64,000 nt of DNA from Gemmobacter lanyuensis (GCF_014652355.1 NZ_BMYQ01000003.1:124001-188000), one strand, 5' to 3'. Shown: positions 28,978 to 38,264, counted from the stretch's first letter. The notes: generated from the sequence alone by a model not told the origin. Translations and numbers: made by a program.

Positions 28978-30762
28978 ATGCACGCCTATCGCAGCCATAC
29001 TTGTGCGCAACTCAACAAGGATCACGTGGGCCAGAATGTGCGCCTGTCGGGCTGGGTCCATCGCGTGCGCGACCATGGCGGCGTGCTGTTCATCGACCTG
29101 CGCGACCACTACGGCATCACGCAGGTTCTGGCCGACAGCGACAGCCCTGCCTTCGCCGACATCGAAAAGCTGCGCGCCGAATGGGTGATCTGCATCGATG
29201 GCGTGGTCAAGGCGCGGGACGCAAGCCTTGTGAACCCCAAGCTCGCCACCGGCGAGATCGAGGTCTATGCCAAGGGCATGACCGTACTGGGCGCGGTTGA
29301 GGGCGATCTGCCCATGCCGGTCTTCGGCGATGTCGATTACCCGGAAGAAACCCGCCTGACCTATCGCTTCCTCGACCTGCGCCGCGAAAAGCTGCACAAC
29401 AACATGATGCTGCGCTCGAACGTTGTGCGCCATCTGCGCAACGCGATGTGGGATCAGGGCTTCAACGAATTCCAGACCCCGATCATCACCGCCTCGTCGC
29501 CCGAAGGGGCGCGCGACTTCCTGGTGCCGTCGCGTCTGCATCCGGGCAAGTTCTATGCGCTGCCGCAGGCGCCGCAGCAGTTCAAGCAGCTGATCATGGT
29601 TGCGGGCTTTGACCGCTACTTCCAGATCGCGCCCTGCTTCCGCGATGAAGACCCGCGCGCCGACCGCAGCCCGACCGATTTCTACCAGCTCGATGTCGAA
29701 ATGTCCTTTGTCGAACAGGAAGACATCTTCGCCGCCGTCCAGCCCGTCATTCAGGGCCTGTTCGAGAAATTCCGCCCCGATTGCAAAACCGCGACCGACT
29801 GGCCGCGCATCGCCTATCGTGACGCGCTGCTGTGGTACGGGTCGGACAAGCCCGACCTGCGCAACCCGATCAAGATGCAGGTGGTGAGCGATCACTTCCG
29901 CGGGTCGGGCTTTGCGGTCTTTGCGAAACTGCTCGAAAACGAAGGCACCCAGATCCGTGCGATCCCGGCGCCCACCGGCGGCAGCCGCAAGTTCTGCGAC
30001 CGCATGAACGCCTTCGCGCAGAAAGAGGGCCTGCCGGGCATGGGCTATATCTTCTGGCGCGAGGCCGAGGATGGCTCGGGCATGGAAGCGGCCGGCCCGC
30101 TGGCCAAGAACATCGGCCCCGAGCGAACCGAGGCGATCCGTCAGCAGCTGGGTCTGGGCAAGGGCGATGCGGCCTTCTTCCTGGGCGGCAAGCCAGAACA
30201 GTTCGAAAGCTTCGCCGGGCGCGCCCGCAATGAGATCGGCCGCGAGCTGGGGCTGGCGGAAACCGATACCTTCCGCTTTGCCTGGATCGTGGACTTCCCG
30301 ATGTATGAGAAAACCGACGAGGGCAAGATCGACTTCAGCCACAACCCCTTCTCGATGCCGCAAGGCGGGATGGAGGCGCTGAACGGCGATCCGCTGCAGG
30401 TTTACGCCTATCAATATGACCTGGCCTGCAACGGCTATGAGCTGATCTCGGGCGGCATCCGCAACCACAAGCCGGAAATCATGTTCAAGGCCTTTGAACT
30501 GGCGGGCTACCCGGCCAGCGAGGTCGAAAAGCGGTTCGGCGGCATGGTCAAGGCGTTCAAATACGGCGCCCCGCCCCACGGTGGCTGCGCCATGGGCATC
30601 GACCGCGCGGTCATGCTGCTGGCGGATGAGATGAACATCCGCGAAGTCATCATGTTCCCGATGAACCAGCGCGCGGAAGACCTGCTGATGGGTGCCCCGT
30701 CCGAACCCATGAACGAACAGCTGCGCGAACTGCGCCTGCGCGTGGTGCCGAAAGACGCCTGA
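28978..30762 (+). CDS. aspS: Aspartyl-tRNA synthetase
   Basis: A 594-residue bacterial-type class II synthetase. The N-terminal OB-fold anticodon domain carries [23 protein letters not shown]. The catalytic core has the class II elements, including [19 protein letters not shown] (motif 2) and the final [14 protein letters not shown] (motif 3), with the bacterial GAD insert between them. The start ATG at 28978 follows GGAAAGGGGAG. It charges tRNA-Asp and in organisms lacking AsnRS also mischarges tRNA-Asn for GatCAB. That cannot be decided from this window. Confidence 0.97.
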   Translation: MHAYRSHTCAQLNKDHVGQNVRLSGWVHRVRDHGGVLFIDLRDHYGITQVLADSDSPAFADIEKLRAEWVICIDGVVKARDASLVNPKLATGEIEVYAKGMTVLGAVEGDLPMPVFGDVDYPEETRLTYRFLDLRREKLHNNMMLRSNVVRHLRNAMWDQGFNEFQTPIITASSPEGARDFLVPSRLHPGKFYALPQAPQQFKQLIMVAGFDRYFQIAPCFRDEDPRADRSPTDFYQLDVEMSFVEQEDIFAAVQPVIQGLFEKFRPDCKTATDWPRIAYRDALLWYGSDKPDLRNPIKMQVVSDHFRGSGFAVFAKLLENEGTQIRAIPAPTGGSRKFCDRMNAFAQKEGLPGMGYIFWREAEDGSGMEAAGPLAKNIGPERTEAIRQQLGLGKGDAAFFLGGKPEQFESFAGRARNEIGRELGLAETDTFRFAWIVDFPMYEKTDEGKIDFSHNPFSMPQGGMEALNGDPLQVYAYQYDLACNGYELISGGIRNHKPEIMFKAFELAGYPASEVEKRFGGMVKAFKYGAPPHGGCAMGIDRAVMLLADEMNIREVIMFPMNQRAEDLLMGAPSEPMNEQLRELRLRVVPKDA

Positions 30763-30806
30763 GGGCGCCTGCCCTCGGGGGGCGGCCCTGGGTGAAAACA
30801 TGATCT

Positions 30807-30828
30807 GGCCCCGCGCTTTTGCGGGGCC
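30807..30828 (+). terminator. Hairpin after aspS
   Basis: GGCCCCGC (30807-30814), loop GCTTTT, GCGGGGCC (30821-30828), between aspS and the DUF1993 gene. No T-tract follows the stem, so it may be only a partial terminator. Confidence 0.4.
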
Positions 30829-30848
30829 TGTGCCTGTCAGGGAAAGCC

Positions 30849-31355
30849 ATGCTGCCGCCGATCTATGCCGCCTCGGTTCCGGTTTTCGTGCATTATCTGG
30901 AACGACTGGCCGCGCTGGTCGAAAAGACCGCCCATCAGGAACAGGTATTGGGCGCACGGCTGGCGCCCGACATGTTCACCGCAGCGCAACAGGTGGCGAC
31001 GGCCACCGATTTTGCCCTGCGCGTGGCCTTTGCGCTGGCCGATGCACCGCTGCCCGCGATCGAGGATCACGGCATGGACCGTATCGGCCTTGGCCGCCGC
31101 ATCGTGGCCGCGCGGGTGGCGCTGACTGCGCTGCCGCCCGACGCCTTTGCCGATGCCGCAGACCGGCGCATCCGCCACCGCGCGGGCTTTGCCGTGCTGG
31201 ACCAGTCGGGGCATGACTTCCTGCATCTCTTCGGGATGCCGAATTTCTGCTTCCATGCCTCGATGGCCTTTGCCGTGCTGCGGGCGCAGGGGCTTGAAAT
31301 CGGCAAGGCCGATTTTGACGGCCAGCACGATTATCCGCACGGCTTCCGCTTCTGA
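30849..31355 (+). CDS. DUF1993 family protein
   Basis: A 168-residue protein, start ATG 30849 with GGGAAAG just upstream. It shows the DUF1993 pattern: IYAASVPVFVHYLERL at the N-terminus, LAPDMFTAAQQV, and the C-terminal GMPNFCFHASMAFAVLRAQG followed by KADFDG. DUF1993 proteins form a four-helix bundle related to DinB/YfiT folds with a possible metal site; no reaction is known. It lies alone between aspS and the DUF1800/DUF1501 pair. Confidence 0.88.
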   Translation: MLPPIYAASVPVFVHYLERLAALVEKTAHQEQVLGARLAPDMFTAAQQVATATDFALRVAFALADAPLPAIEDHGMDRIGLGRRIVAARVALTALPPDAFADAADRRIRHRAGFAVLDQSGHDFLHLFGMPNFCFHASMAFAVLRAQGLEIGKADFDGQHDYPHGFRF

Positions 31356-31455
31356 TCCGGCGGAAAACCGCAACCCTGCAGGGCAGGGGGCTGCAAAGGG
31401 CGGCGGTCGCGCCTAGATTGCCGCCAAGCCCCATCCGGGGAACAGCGGAGACCCC

Positions 31456-32823
31456 ATGCCCGATACTGCCGTGATTGCCGCCTTCCGTTTTGGCTTTGGC
31501 CTGCCGATGGTCGCAAACACCCCCCAGACCACCGAGGAGATGCTTTTGTCGCTGGGGGGGCCGGATCGCGGCCGCCTGATCTGGCCCGGCCCGACGCCTG
31601 ATGAGGTGCTGGCCCTTTACCGCGAGGCGATCGCGGCACGTCGGGCGGCACAGGGCCAGCCGCGCAAAAGCCCGGTCCGGCGGGCCCATAACCAGATCCT
31701 CAAGGCTGTGCTGGATCAGGAGACGGGTTTTCTGCGCCGGACCCTTGCCCGCGCCATCGACAGCCCCGATCCTTTCCGCGAAAGGCTGGCGCTGTTCTGG
31801 CACGACCATTTCACCGCCATTCCGCGTCTGCGCGATCAGGCTGCCACGACCGCAAGCCGCGGTGACCATGCCATCCGGCCACATCTGGCCGGTCGGTTTG
31901 CCGATATGCTGCGGTCCGCGATCCTGCATCCGGCGATGCTGATCGGTCTGGATCAGGTCGCCTCGACGGGGCCGAATTCGCGCACCGGACGCGAGCGCGG
32001 CAAGGGCCTGAACGAAAATCTGGCACGGGAGCTGATCGAGCTGCATACACTGGGCGTCGGCGCGCATTATTCCCAGAAGGATGTGACCCAGCTTGCCGAA
32101 CTTTTGACCGGTCTTGATATTTCGGGCGAGACGGGATTGTCCTTCGATGCCGCGCGGTCCGAACCGGGGGCCGAGACGGTTCTGGGCACGCGCTATGACG
32201 GGCGGGGAATGAAACCCATTCTGCAGGTCCTGGATGATCTGGCCCGCCGGCCCGAAACCGCGCGTCACCTTGCGCATAAGCTTGCCGTGCATTTCCTGTC
32301 GGATGACCCCGACCCGGCGCTGGTGGCGCGCATGGCGGATGCCTATCTGGAACAGGACACCCGCCTTTTGCCCGTCTATGCGGAACTGCTGCGCGCAGAC
32401 GCGGCCCGGTCACCCCGCATGTCCAAGGCGCGCCAGCCGGTTGAATTCATGGCCTGCGCCCTGCGTGCCCTGGGCCTGACCGGGGCCGAGGTGATGCGGA
32501 TGAGCCGCAATCCCTTTCTTCGCATGATCCGAGAGCCGATGGCTGTCATGGGTCAGCCATGGGAGGCGCCGCGAGGCCCCGACGGTTGGCCCGAGGCGCC
32601 GGAGGCCTGGATATCCCCCCAAGGGCTTGCGGCCCGCATCACCTGGTCGATGGAGGTGCCGGGGCGGCTGGTCAATGGCGGTATGCCGGACGCGCGCACG
32701 GTCATGGACCGCGCCCTTGGCCCCATGGCGGGGCCCGCGCTGCAACAGGCGGTGGGGCGGGCGGCCTCGCCTCGTGAAGGGGTGGGGCTGGTGCTGGCCG
32801 CGCCCGAATTCAACCGACGCTGA
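31456..32823 (+). CDS. DUF1800 family protein
   Basis: A 455-residue protein with the DUF1800 hallmarks: RFGFGLP near the N-terminus, RERLALFWHDHF, the metal-like GKGLNENLARELIELHTLG(V) block, and HLAHKLAVHFLSDDP. There is no clear signal peptide. DUF1800 genes are almost always followed by a DUF1501 gene, as here (10 bp gap). The pair has been linked to secreted or cell-surface functions but has no established reaction. Its constant coupling suggests a shared complex or maturation step. Confidence 0.9.
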   Translation: MPDTAVIAAFRFGFGLPMVANTPQTTEEMLLSLGGPDRGRLIWPGPTPDEVLALYREAIAARRAAQGQPRKSPVRRAHNQILKAVLDQETGFLRRTLARAIDSPDPFRERLALFWHDHFTAIPRLRDQAATTASRGDHAIRPHLAGRFADMLRSAILHPAMLIGLDQVASTGPNSRTGRERGKGLNENLARELIELHTLGVGAHYSQKDVTQLAELLTGLDISGETGLSFDAARSEPGAETVLGTRYDGRGMKPILQVLDDLARRPETARHLAHKLAVHFLSDDPDPALVARMADAYLEQDTRLLPVYAELLRADAARSPRMSKARQPVEFMACALRALGLTGAEVMRMSRNPFLRMIREPMAVMGQPWEAPRGPDGWPEAPEAWISPQGLAARITWSMEVPGRLVNGGMPDARTVMDRALGPMAGPALQQAVGRAASPREGVGLVLAAPEFNRR

Positions 32824-32833
32824 GGGGGACCCC

Positions 32834-34054
32834 ATGGCACAGATGAACCGCAGGCTGTTTCTGCGCGCCGGGGCGGCGGCGCTTATGGGCTGTTCTGCTG
32901 CCGCAAGCCCGCTTCTGACGACGGTGACGCTGGCCGGAGGGGCGCCGATGTTGGGCGATCACCGCCTGGTCGTGGTGATCCTGCGCGGCGGGCTTGATGG
33001 GCTGGATATGGTGCAGCCCGTCGCTGACCCGCTGTTTTCGACCTATCGCCCCGGTCTGACCCGGACGCCGGGCCTTCCGCTTGACGGGATCTTTGCGCTG
33101 AATGCGCGGCTTGCGGGCCTCATGCCGCTATGGAAGGCGGGGGAGCTGGCCTTTGTCCATGCCACCTCAACCCCCTACCGCGACAAGCGCAGCCATTTCG
33201 ACGGGCAGGACATTCTCGAGGCCGGGACCGGGCTGGACGTGCCCATGCCCGAGGTGCGCGACGGCTGGCTCAACCGGATGCTGCAGGCGATCCCGGGGCT
33301 GGGGGCGGAAACGGCCTATGCCGTGGGGCGCGAGGCGCTGCCACTGCTGGCCGGTGCCGCGCCGGTGCGCAGCTGGGTGCCGGATCAGCGGTTGCGCCTG
33401 TCCGATACCAGCCGGGCGCTGCTGGAACGGGTGTACCATGACGATCCGCTGTTTCATGCCGCAGCGATGGAGGCGATGGATCTGGCCGATGAGATGGACG
33501 GCACCGGGGGCATGGCAGAGGGGATGACCCGGCCCCCGAAGGCCCGAGGGGGGCGGCAGGCCGATGCCGAGGCGCTGGCTTCCTTTGCGGCGGGGCGTTT
33601 GCAGGACGCGGCGCGGATCGCGGCCTTTTCGCTTTCCGGCTGGGATTCGCACGGCAACCAGGCTTCGTCCCTGGTGCAAAGCTATGCCGCGCTTGAGGCA
33701 TTGCTTTTGCGATTGCGCGCCGATCTTGGGCCGGTCTGGGGCAAGACGGCCGTGCTGGCCATGACCGAATTCGGCCGGACGGCGCGCGAAAATGGGACGG
33801 GCGGCACCGATCACGGCACGGGTGGCGCCATGCTCATGGCGGGCGGAGCGATCCGGGGCGGGCGGATCTATGGCGATTGGCCCGGGCTTGAAGAGGCCGC
33901 GCTTTATGACCGGCGCGATCTGATGCCCACGTCTGATGTCCGGGGCTGGGCCGCATGGGCCCTGCATGGGCTGTTCGGTCTGGACCGCAGCGTGCTGGAA
34001 ACGGCGGTCTTTCCCGGCCTGGACATGGGGTCTGATCCCCGTTTCCTGGCGTAA
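32834..34054 (+). CDS. DUF1501 family protein with Tat signal
   Basis: A 406-residue protein starting at ATG 32834 with the twin-arginine signal NRRLFLRAGAAALMG, so it is probably folded before export. DUF1501 features follow: VVVILRGGLDGLDMV, a YRDKRSHFDGQDILE segment, FSLSGWDSHGNQ and AVLAMTEFGRTARENGTGGTDHG. These histidine- and aspartate-rich strings resemble the alkaline-phosphatase/sulfatase superfamily fold to which DUF1501 is distantly related. The substrate is unknown. It forms an operon with the DUF1800 gene and probably with the MliC gene 20 bp later. Confidence 0.9.
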   Translation: MAQMNRRLFLRAGAAALMGCSAAASPLLTTVTLAGGAPMLGDHRLVVVILRGGLDGLDMVQPVADPLFSTYRPGLTRTPGLPLDGIFALNARLAGLMPLWKAGELAFVHATSTPYRDKRSHFDGQDILEAGTGLDVPMPEVRDGWLNRMLQAIPGLGAETAYAVGREALPLLAGAAPVRSWVPDQRLRLSDTSRALLERVYHDDPLFHAAAMEAMDLADEMDGTGGMAEGMTRPPKARGGRQADAEALASFAAGRLQDAARIAAFSLSGWDSHGNQASSLVQSYAALEALLLRLRADLGPVWGKTAVLAMTEFGRTARENGTGGTDHGTGGAMLMAGGAIRGGRIYGDWPGLEEAALYDRRDLMPTSDVRGWAAWALHGLFGLDRSVLETAVFPGLDMGSDPRFLA

Positions 34055-34074
34055 TCCTGAATCGGAGCTTCAAC

Positions 34075-34419
34075 ATGCTGCGTTCCTTGCTGATCCTTGC
34101 CGCGCTGATCCCCGCAGACCGCGTGCTTGCGCAAGAGGCCACGGTGGCGACGGAAACCTACCGATGCGACCGTGGGGCCATGGTGACGGCGACCTATCTC
34201 AACCTCGGGGATCGCAGCTTTGCGGTGCTGGGTTTCGAGGGGCGTCAGATGGGGTTTGAGGTGGATATCTCTGCCTCGGGCGCGCGCTATGTGGCCCGTG
34301 AGGGGACCGAGCCCTTTGTATGGTGGACCAAGGGCAGCGATGCCATGCTGTTGCATGGACAGGGTGATGCCGAAGCGATCGTTTATTCCGGTTGCCGCAC
34401 CTTGCCCCCGCTGCCCTGA
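34075..34419 (+). CDS. MliC-family C-type lysozyme inhibitor
   Basis: A 114-residue protein with a signal peptide (LLILAALIPADRVLAQ, cleavage after residue about 19). The mature part carries the MliC pattern: YRCDRG, an aromatic/small strand region and FVWWTKGSDAMLL, then YSGC. The two cysteines can form the conserved disulfide. MliC/PliC proteins sit in the periplasm or outer membrane and block lysozyme. No lipobox is visible, so it is periplasmic (PliC-like). It closes the DUF1800-DUF1501 operon and is convergent with the response regulator gene. Confidence 0.82.
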   Translation: MLRSLLILAALIPADRVLAQEATVATETYRCDRGAMVTATYLNLGDRSFAVLGFEGRQMGFEVDISASGARYVAREGTEPFVWWTKGSDAMLLHGQGDAEAIVYSGCRTLPPLP

Positions 34420-34421
34420 GA

Positions 34422-35126
34422 TCAGGCCCATGACCGGCCAAAGGCCGCAGCGTCGGGTGACGCCCGCCGTTGCGCCACCAGATCACCAACACGCGTTCTG
34501 GCCGTTGTATCGCCCCGCAGCGCCGCCGCCGCCGCTTGGGCAAGGTCGCAATCGCCGCTTGCCCGCGCGACCCCCAGCAAGAACCCCGCCACATAGGCTA
34601 GGTCTGCCCCTTCGGGTGCCCGCGCCAAAAGGGCCCCGGCATGGGCCAGATCATCCTGCAGCGCCAGCGGGTCGGGCAGGGGGAGTGCGGCCCCCGGCGT
34701 GGCGACGGGGGCCGCGCCCCCGATCAGCCGCAAGACAGCGGTCTGAAAGACCTGCAGGCCGGCAACCGGCTTTTCCAGAAAACCATCAGCCCCGGCGGCC
34801 AGGGCAGCCGGGCGGGCGGCAGGATCCCCGCTGAGGCTCAGAAGGGCCGGGCGCATGCGGCTGCGGGCCAGAGCGCGGATCAGCACCTCGCCCCGCCCAT
34901 CGGGAAGCCCGAGGTCGATCAGCACCACATCCGGCAGATAAAGCCGCAGATGCACCCGCGCCGCCGCCATGGTTTCCGCCCGCCGCAGCCGCCCGCCACT
35001 GCGCAGGCACATCAGGCGCAGTGCATCGCTGGCAAAGCGGCTGTCTTCCACAAGCAGCAGCGTACGCCCCCAAAGGGGATACTGCGGGTCTTGGGGGGCT
35101 CGGGGCACAAAGGCGGGTGCGGGCAT
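34422..35126 (-). CDS. Response regulator with orphan C-terminal extension
   Basis: A 234-residue protein. Residues about 20-140 are a receiver domain: LLLVEDS (E27/D28), phosphoacceptor D71 in VVLIDLGLPDG, and K119 in GFLEKPV. The remaining about 95 residues are Ala-rich and helical, with no recognised output domain. No histidine kinase is adjacent, so the phosphodonor is unknown. The start MPAPAFVPRAPQ at 35126 is tentative because its ribosome site is weak. The gene is divergent from mce. Confidence 0.82.
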   Translation of the reverse strand: MPAPAFVPRAPQDPQYPLWGRTLLLVEDSRFASDALRLMCLRSGGRLRRAETMAAARVHLRLYLPDVVLIDLGLPDGRGEVLIRALARSRMRPALLSLSGDPAARPAALAAGADGFLEKPVAGLQVFQTAVLRLIGGAAPVATPGAALPLPDPLALQDDLAHAGALLARAPEGADLAYVAGFLLGVARASGDCDLAQAAAAALRGDTTARTRVGDLVAQRRASPDAAAFGRSWA

Positions 35127-35295
35127 GGCAGACCTGTCGGGCTTGACCTTGCGCCCATGGGACCACAAATCCCCTAACGCCCCTTTAACGCCGCTTGCCC
35201 GTTGCGCCGCGCCGCCGCATAAGCAGGGCAGGCGCCGTTCCGGGGCTGGCCCGCCCGGGAATGCGCGCCCGTGTCGTGCAGAGAGGAGAGCAAGC

Positions 35296-35700
35296 ATGAT
35301 CGGACGCCTGAACCATGTCGCCATCGCCGTGCCAGATCTGGCCGCGGCTGCCGCCCAATATCGCGATACCCTTGGCGCCATGGTGCGCGACCCGCAGGAT
35401 GAACCCGATCACGGCGTGACCGTCGTTTTCATCGAACTGCCGAATACCAAGATCGAACTGCTCTACCCCCTCGGGGAAAACTCGCCCATTGCTGGATTTC
35501 TGGAAAAGAACCCGGCGGGGGGCATCCATCACATCTGCTATGAGGTCGAAGACATCCTTGCCGCGCGCGACCGCCTGAAGGCATCAGGCGCACGGGTGCT
35601 GGGCAGCGGAGAGCCGAAGATCGGCGCCCACGGCAAACCCGTGCTGTTCCTGCATCCCAAGGATTTCAACGGCTGTCTCGTCGAACTGGAACAGGTCTGA
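35296..35700 (+). CDS. mce: Methylmalonyl/ethylmalonyl-CoA epimerase
   Basis: A 134-residue vicinal-oxygen-chelate protein with the family start MIGRLNHVAIAVPDL, KIELLYPLGENSPIAGFL, GGIHHICYEV and GKPVLFLHPKDFNGCLVELEQV. Metal ligands are the histidine in NHVAI, the second in HHICYEV and the final Glu. It interconverts (2R)- and (2S)-acyl-malonyl-CoA esters. In Rhodobacteraceae this serves both propionyl-CoA and ethylmalonyl-CoA pathways, linking it to ecm at the left edge. A strong AGAGGAGAG site precedes the ATG. DUF1467 follows after 1 bp. Confidence 0.96.
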   Translation: MIGRLNHVAIAVPDLAAAAAQYRDTLGAMVRDPQDEPDHGVTVVFIELPNTKIELLYPLGENSPIAGFLEKNPAGGIHHICYEVEDILAARDRLKASGARVLGSGEPKIGAHGKPVLFLHPKDFNGCLVELEQV

Positions 35701-35701
35701 C

Positions 35702-35992
35702 ATGTCCATCACCGCCGCCCTGATCGTCTTTGCCGTGACCTGGTTCATGGTCTTCTTCATGGTCCTGCCCATGCGATTTACCTCGCAGCAGGATATGGGC
35801 GAGGTCGTGCCCGGCACGCCGAAATCCGCGCCCTCGGACTATCTGGTCAAGAAGAAGGCGTGGATCACCACGGCGGTGACCTTCGTGCTTTGGGTGGCGA
35901 TCGTGTGGTTCATCACCAGCGGCCTGCTGACGATCAAGGATCTGCAATTCCTTGCGCCGACTGGCCCCGCGCCGCTTGGCCCGGTCAACTGA
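35702..35992 (+). CDS. DUF1467 family membrane protein
   Basis: A 96-residue protein with two hydrophobic helices (about 3-23 and 57-78) and the family stretch FFMVLPMRFTSQQDMGEVVPGTP between them. DUF1467 is very often found directly after the epimerase gene in alphaproteobacteria, as here (1-bp gap). Its function is unknown. The arrangement predicts an inner-membrane protein co-expressed with the epimerase. Confidence 0.92.
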   Translation: MSITAALIVFAVTWFMVFFMVLPMRFTSQQDMGEVVPGTPKSAPSDYLVKKKAWITTAVTFVLWVAIVWFITSGLLTIKDLQFLAPTGPAPLGPVN

Positions 35993-35998
35993 CAGGAT

Positions 35999-36025
35999 GG
36001 GCGGCCCCGAAGGAGGCCGCCCTTT
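35999..36025. terminator. Terminator between DUF1467 and EI24 genes
   Basis: GGGCGGCC (35999-36006), 8-nt loop, GGCCGCCC (36015-36022), then TTTCCCTT on the plus strand. It separates convergent genes. Confidence 0.75.
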
Positions 36026-36028
36026 CCC

Positions 36029-36721
36029 TTAGCGCTGTGCCGCCAGACGGTGGAACATATGGGTGAAGGTCGCCACCCCCAGCACCGGCACGATCAGGTT
36101 CAGCACCGGGACCGACAGCGGCACCGACATCAGCGCCCCCGCCAGCCAAATCTGCGTGCCAAAGCGCGCCCGCAGCGCCGCAGCCTGCGCCCGCCCCAGC
36201 CGCCGCTGCGCCACCAGCGTGAAATATTCCCGCCCGAGCAGGAAGCCGTTCACCGCCCAGAACACCAGCGGCGCCAGCGGCCCGGCGAAAAGATAGAACA
36301 TCAGCGCCAGAAGGTTTGCCACCACCAGCAGGCCAAAGAACCCCAGCGCCTCTTTCAGGCTTTCACCCAGCGACAGGCCCGCCGTTTCGGGCAGGCCGGG
36401 GTAGTGGCGATCCTCGACCGCGTCGGCCACGCTTTCCAGAAACAACCCGGAAAAGAGCGCGGCCACCGGCACCATCAGAAAGGCCGAAACCCCGATCATC
36501 ACGAAGATCGACCCGACCGACAGCAGCGCATCCACCCCGCTGACCGCGCCGATCCAGGGCAGTGTAACACTGTCGGGCACGAACCAGCCGATCAGCGTGA
36601 CCACCCCGGCATAGACCGCGATCAGCAAAAGCAACGACAGGCCCAACCCCATGGCCACGACGCGCAGAAAGCGCGGATCACCCAGCTGGCCTAGCGCCTT
36701 GCCGAAATCCGTGAAGATCAT
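36029..36721 (-). CDS. EI24-domain (CysZ-like) membrane protein
   Basis: A 230-residue inner-membrane protein with about four to six hydrophobic helices. The EI24/CysZ signatures are the N-terminal DFGKALGQLGDPRFLRV, the middle GLFLESVADAVEDRHYP and the late GREYFTLVAQRRL. CysZ mediates sulfate uptake in E. coli, but alphaproteobacterial relatives are mostly uncharacterised and no cys genes are nearby. The ATG at 36721 is used; a GTG at 36727 overlaps the stop of the upstream nitroreductase gene. Either way the two genes are translationally coupled. Confidence 0.88.
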   Translation of the reverse strand: MIFTDFGKALGQLGDPRFLRVVAMGLGLSLLLLIAVYAGVVTLIGWFVPDSVTLPWIGAVSGVDALLSVGSIFVMIGVSAFLMVPVAALFSGLFLESVADAVEDRHYPGLPETAGLSLGESLKEALGFFGLLVVANLLALMFYLFAGPLAPLVFWAVNGFLLGREYFTLVAQRRLGRAQAAALRARFGTQIWLAGALMSVPLSVPVLNLIVPVLGVATFTHMFHRLAAQR

Positions 36722-36723
36722 GG

Positions 36724-37305
36724 TCACTCCGTCATCCAGCGGGTCAGGGCGGCGACATCGGGGCGCGGGCGTTCCGGCGGCACGGCGGTTTCCGTGCCGA
36801 TATGGACAATCCCCATCACGCTTTCCTGCGGCGCAAGGTCGAAGGCCGCCTCGACGAAGGGGCGGTCATGGCTGACCCATCCGGTCAGCCAGCAGGCCCC
36901 CCAACCTGCGGCCTGCGCGGCATTGACGAGGCCCAGACATACGCAGCCCGCCGAGAGCAGCTGTTCGATGTCGGGCACTTTCTCTTGCGCCTTGGGGCTG
37001 TAGATCACCACAACGGCCAGATTGCCCTGATCGAACTGGCCGCGGCCCTTGGCGATCTTTTCCTCATTCCCCCCCAGCGCGCGGGCGCGCGCTTCGGCCA
37101 GATCGGCGAGGCGTGCCATCGCGGGCTTGGTCACCACCACCAGCCGCCAGGGTTCCAGCTTGCCATGATCGGGCACACGCAGTCCCGCCGTCAGGATCGG
37201 CATCAGCTCTTCCGCGGTGGGGACGGGGGTTGTCAGCGTTTTGGCGGGGCGCGACCGCCGGGTCAGCAGGTAATCCAGCACGGCGGGGTTGGGATCGGGC
37301 ATCAT
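36724..37305 (-). CDS. YdjA-type nitroreductase
   Basis: A 193-residue FMN-binding nitroreductase-fold protein. TRRSRPAKTL near the N-terminus, LRVPDHGKLEPWRLVVV, and LVNAAQAAGWGACWLTGW match the small YdjA branch. It probably reduces nitro or quinone groups using NAD(P)H, with the physiological substrate unknown. The start is one of two consecutive ATGs at 37305/37302, preceded by AAGGAT. It precedes the EI24 gene with overlapping stop and start. Confidence 0.9.
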   Translation of the reverse strand: MMPDPNPAVLDYLLTRRSRPAKTLTTPVPTAEELMPILTAGLRVPDHGKLEPWRLVVVTKPAMARLADLAEARARALGGNEEKIAKGRGQFDQGNLAVVVIYSPKAQEKVPDIEQLLSAGCVCLGLVNAAQAAGWGACWLTGWVSHDRPFVEAAFDLAPQESVMGIVHIGTETAVPPERPRPDVAALTRWMTE

Positions 37306-37468
37306 GATATCCTTGCACTCTGTCGGGGCGAAGATAAGGGGCGGCGCGCGGCGGGGGAAGGCATCGCCCGCAGAAATCTGCCCAAGGCTGGGCAGGGCGG
37401 GGGATCGGGTCTTTCCCCATGCGATCCAAGCGACTATCACGGGGGCGTTACATGTTCCGGAGCCTTCC

Positions 37469-37936
37469 ATGACCAATGTCAGCCGCCGTTCCCTGCTTGG
37501 CCTTCTGCTTGTGGCGCCGCTTGCGGCTTGCGGCGGGCGCCGCGCGCCCGAGCGGCCCCGGGGGGACGGGGGTGCTCAGGGCTCGGCCGAGATCAACCGC
37601 CTGATCGCAAAATACGCGCGTGAATATGACGTGCCGGAAAAGCTGGTGCACCGGGTGGTGCAGCGCGAAAGCAAGTATAACCCTGCGGCGCGGCATGGCG
37701 GCTATTTCGGGCTGATGCAGATCCGCCCCGAAACGGCCCGCACCATGGGCCATCGCGGCAGCCCGGCCAGCTTGCTGGATGCGGAAACCAACCTCAAATA
37801 CGGGGTGAAGTATCTGCGCGGGGCCTATCTGGTGGCGCGGAAAAACCATGACCGCGCCATCGGCTGGTATTCGCGCGGCTATTACTATGAGGCCAAGCGC
37901 ATGGGCCTTCTGGAAGAAACCGGGCTGCGCGGCTGA
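37469..37936 (+). CDS. Lytic transglycosylase lipoprotein
   Basis: A 155-residue SLT-type enzyme. The signal ends in a lipobox LAACGG with C21 as the lipidated residue. E67 in VVQRESKYNP is the catalytic acid, followed by GGYFGLMQIRPETARTMG and the downstream NLKYGVKYLRGAY, all family motifs. It cleaves murein between MurNAc and GlcNAc from the periplasmic face of the outer membrane. DUF167 follows 2 bp later. Confidence 0.93.
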   Translation: MTNVSRRSLLGLLLVAPLAACGGRRAPERPRGDGGAQGSAEINRLIAKYAREYDVPEKLVHRVVQRESKYNPAARHGGYFGLMQIRPETARTMGHRGSPASLLDAETNLKYGVKYLRGAYLVARKNHDRAIGWYSRGYYYEAKRMGLLEETGLRG

Positions 37937-37938
37937 TC

Positions 37939-38202
37939 ATGGCCAAGGCGCGGGGGCCCGATCTGCGTGACCGCGCCCTGCCGGGGGCAGAATTCGCCCT
38001 GCGCGTCACGCCGCGGGCCGGGCGCAACCTTCTGTCCGATGAGAATGGCCAGCTGAAAGCCCAGGTCACCGCCGTGCCCGAGGACGGCCGCGCCAACAAG
38101 GCGGTGACCGAATTGCTGGCCGAGGCGCTGGGGGTGGCCCGCACCCGTCTGACATTGCTGCGCGGCGCCACATCGCGAGACAAGGTCTTTCGGCTGGATT
38201 AA
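37939..38202 (+). CDS. DUF167 (YggU-like) protein
   Basis: An 87-residue cytosolic protein. The pattern LRVTPRAGRN, then LKAQVTAVPEDGRANKAVTELLAEALGV and LRGATSRDKVFRL, is the complete DUF167 signature. Structure is known for the family, function is not. It follows the lytic transglycosylase gene after 2 bp. Confidence 0.93.
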   Translation: MAKARGPDLRDRALPGAEFALRVTPRAGRNLLSDENGQLKAQVTAVPEDGRANKAVTELLAEALGVARTRLTLLRGATSRDKVFRLD

Positions 38203-38236
38203 GGCGGTTCGGCGCAGAAATGCCTGCGTGGGGCGC

Positions 38237-38264
38237 TTGTATCTGCGGCAGGGGCGGATAAAAT
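38237..38264 (+). promoter_or_regulatory. Candidate gcrA promoter
   Basis: TTGTAT (38237-38242), 16-bp spacer, TAAAAT (38259-38264). Transcription would start near 38271. No GANTC site is visible in this 120-bp region. Confidence 0.55.
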
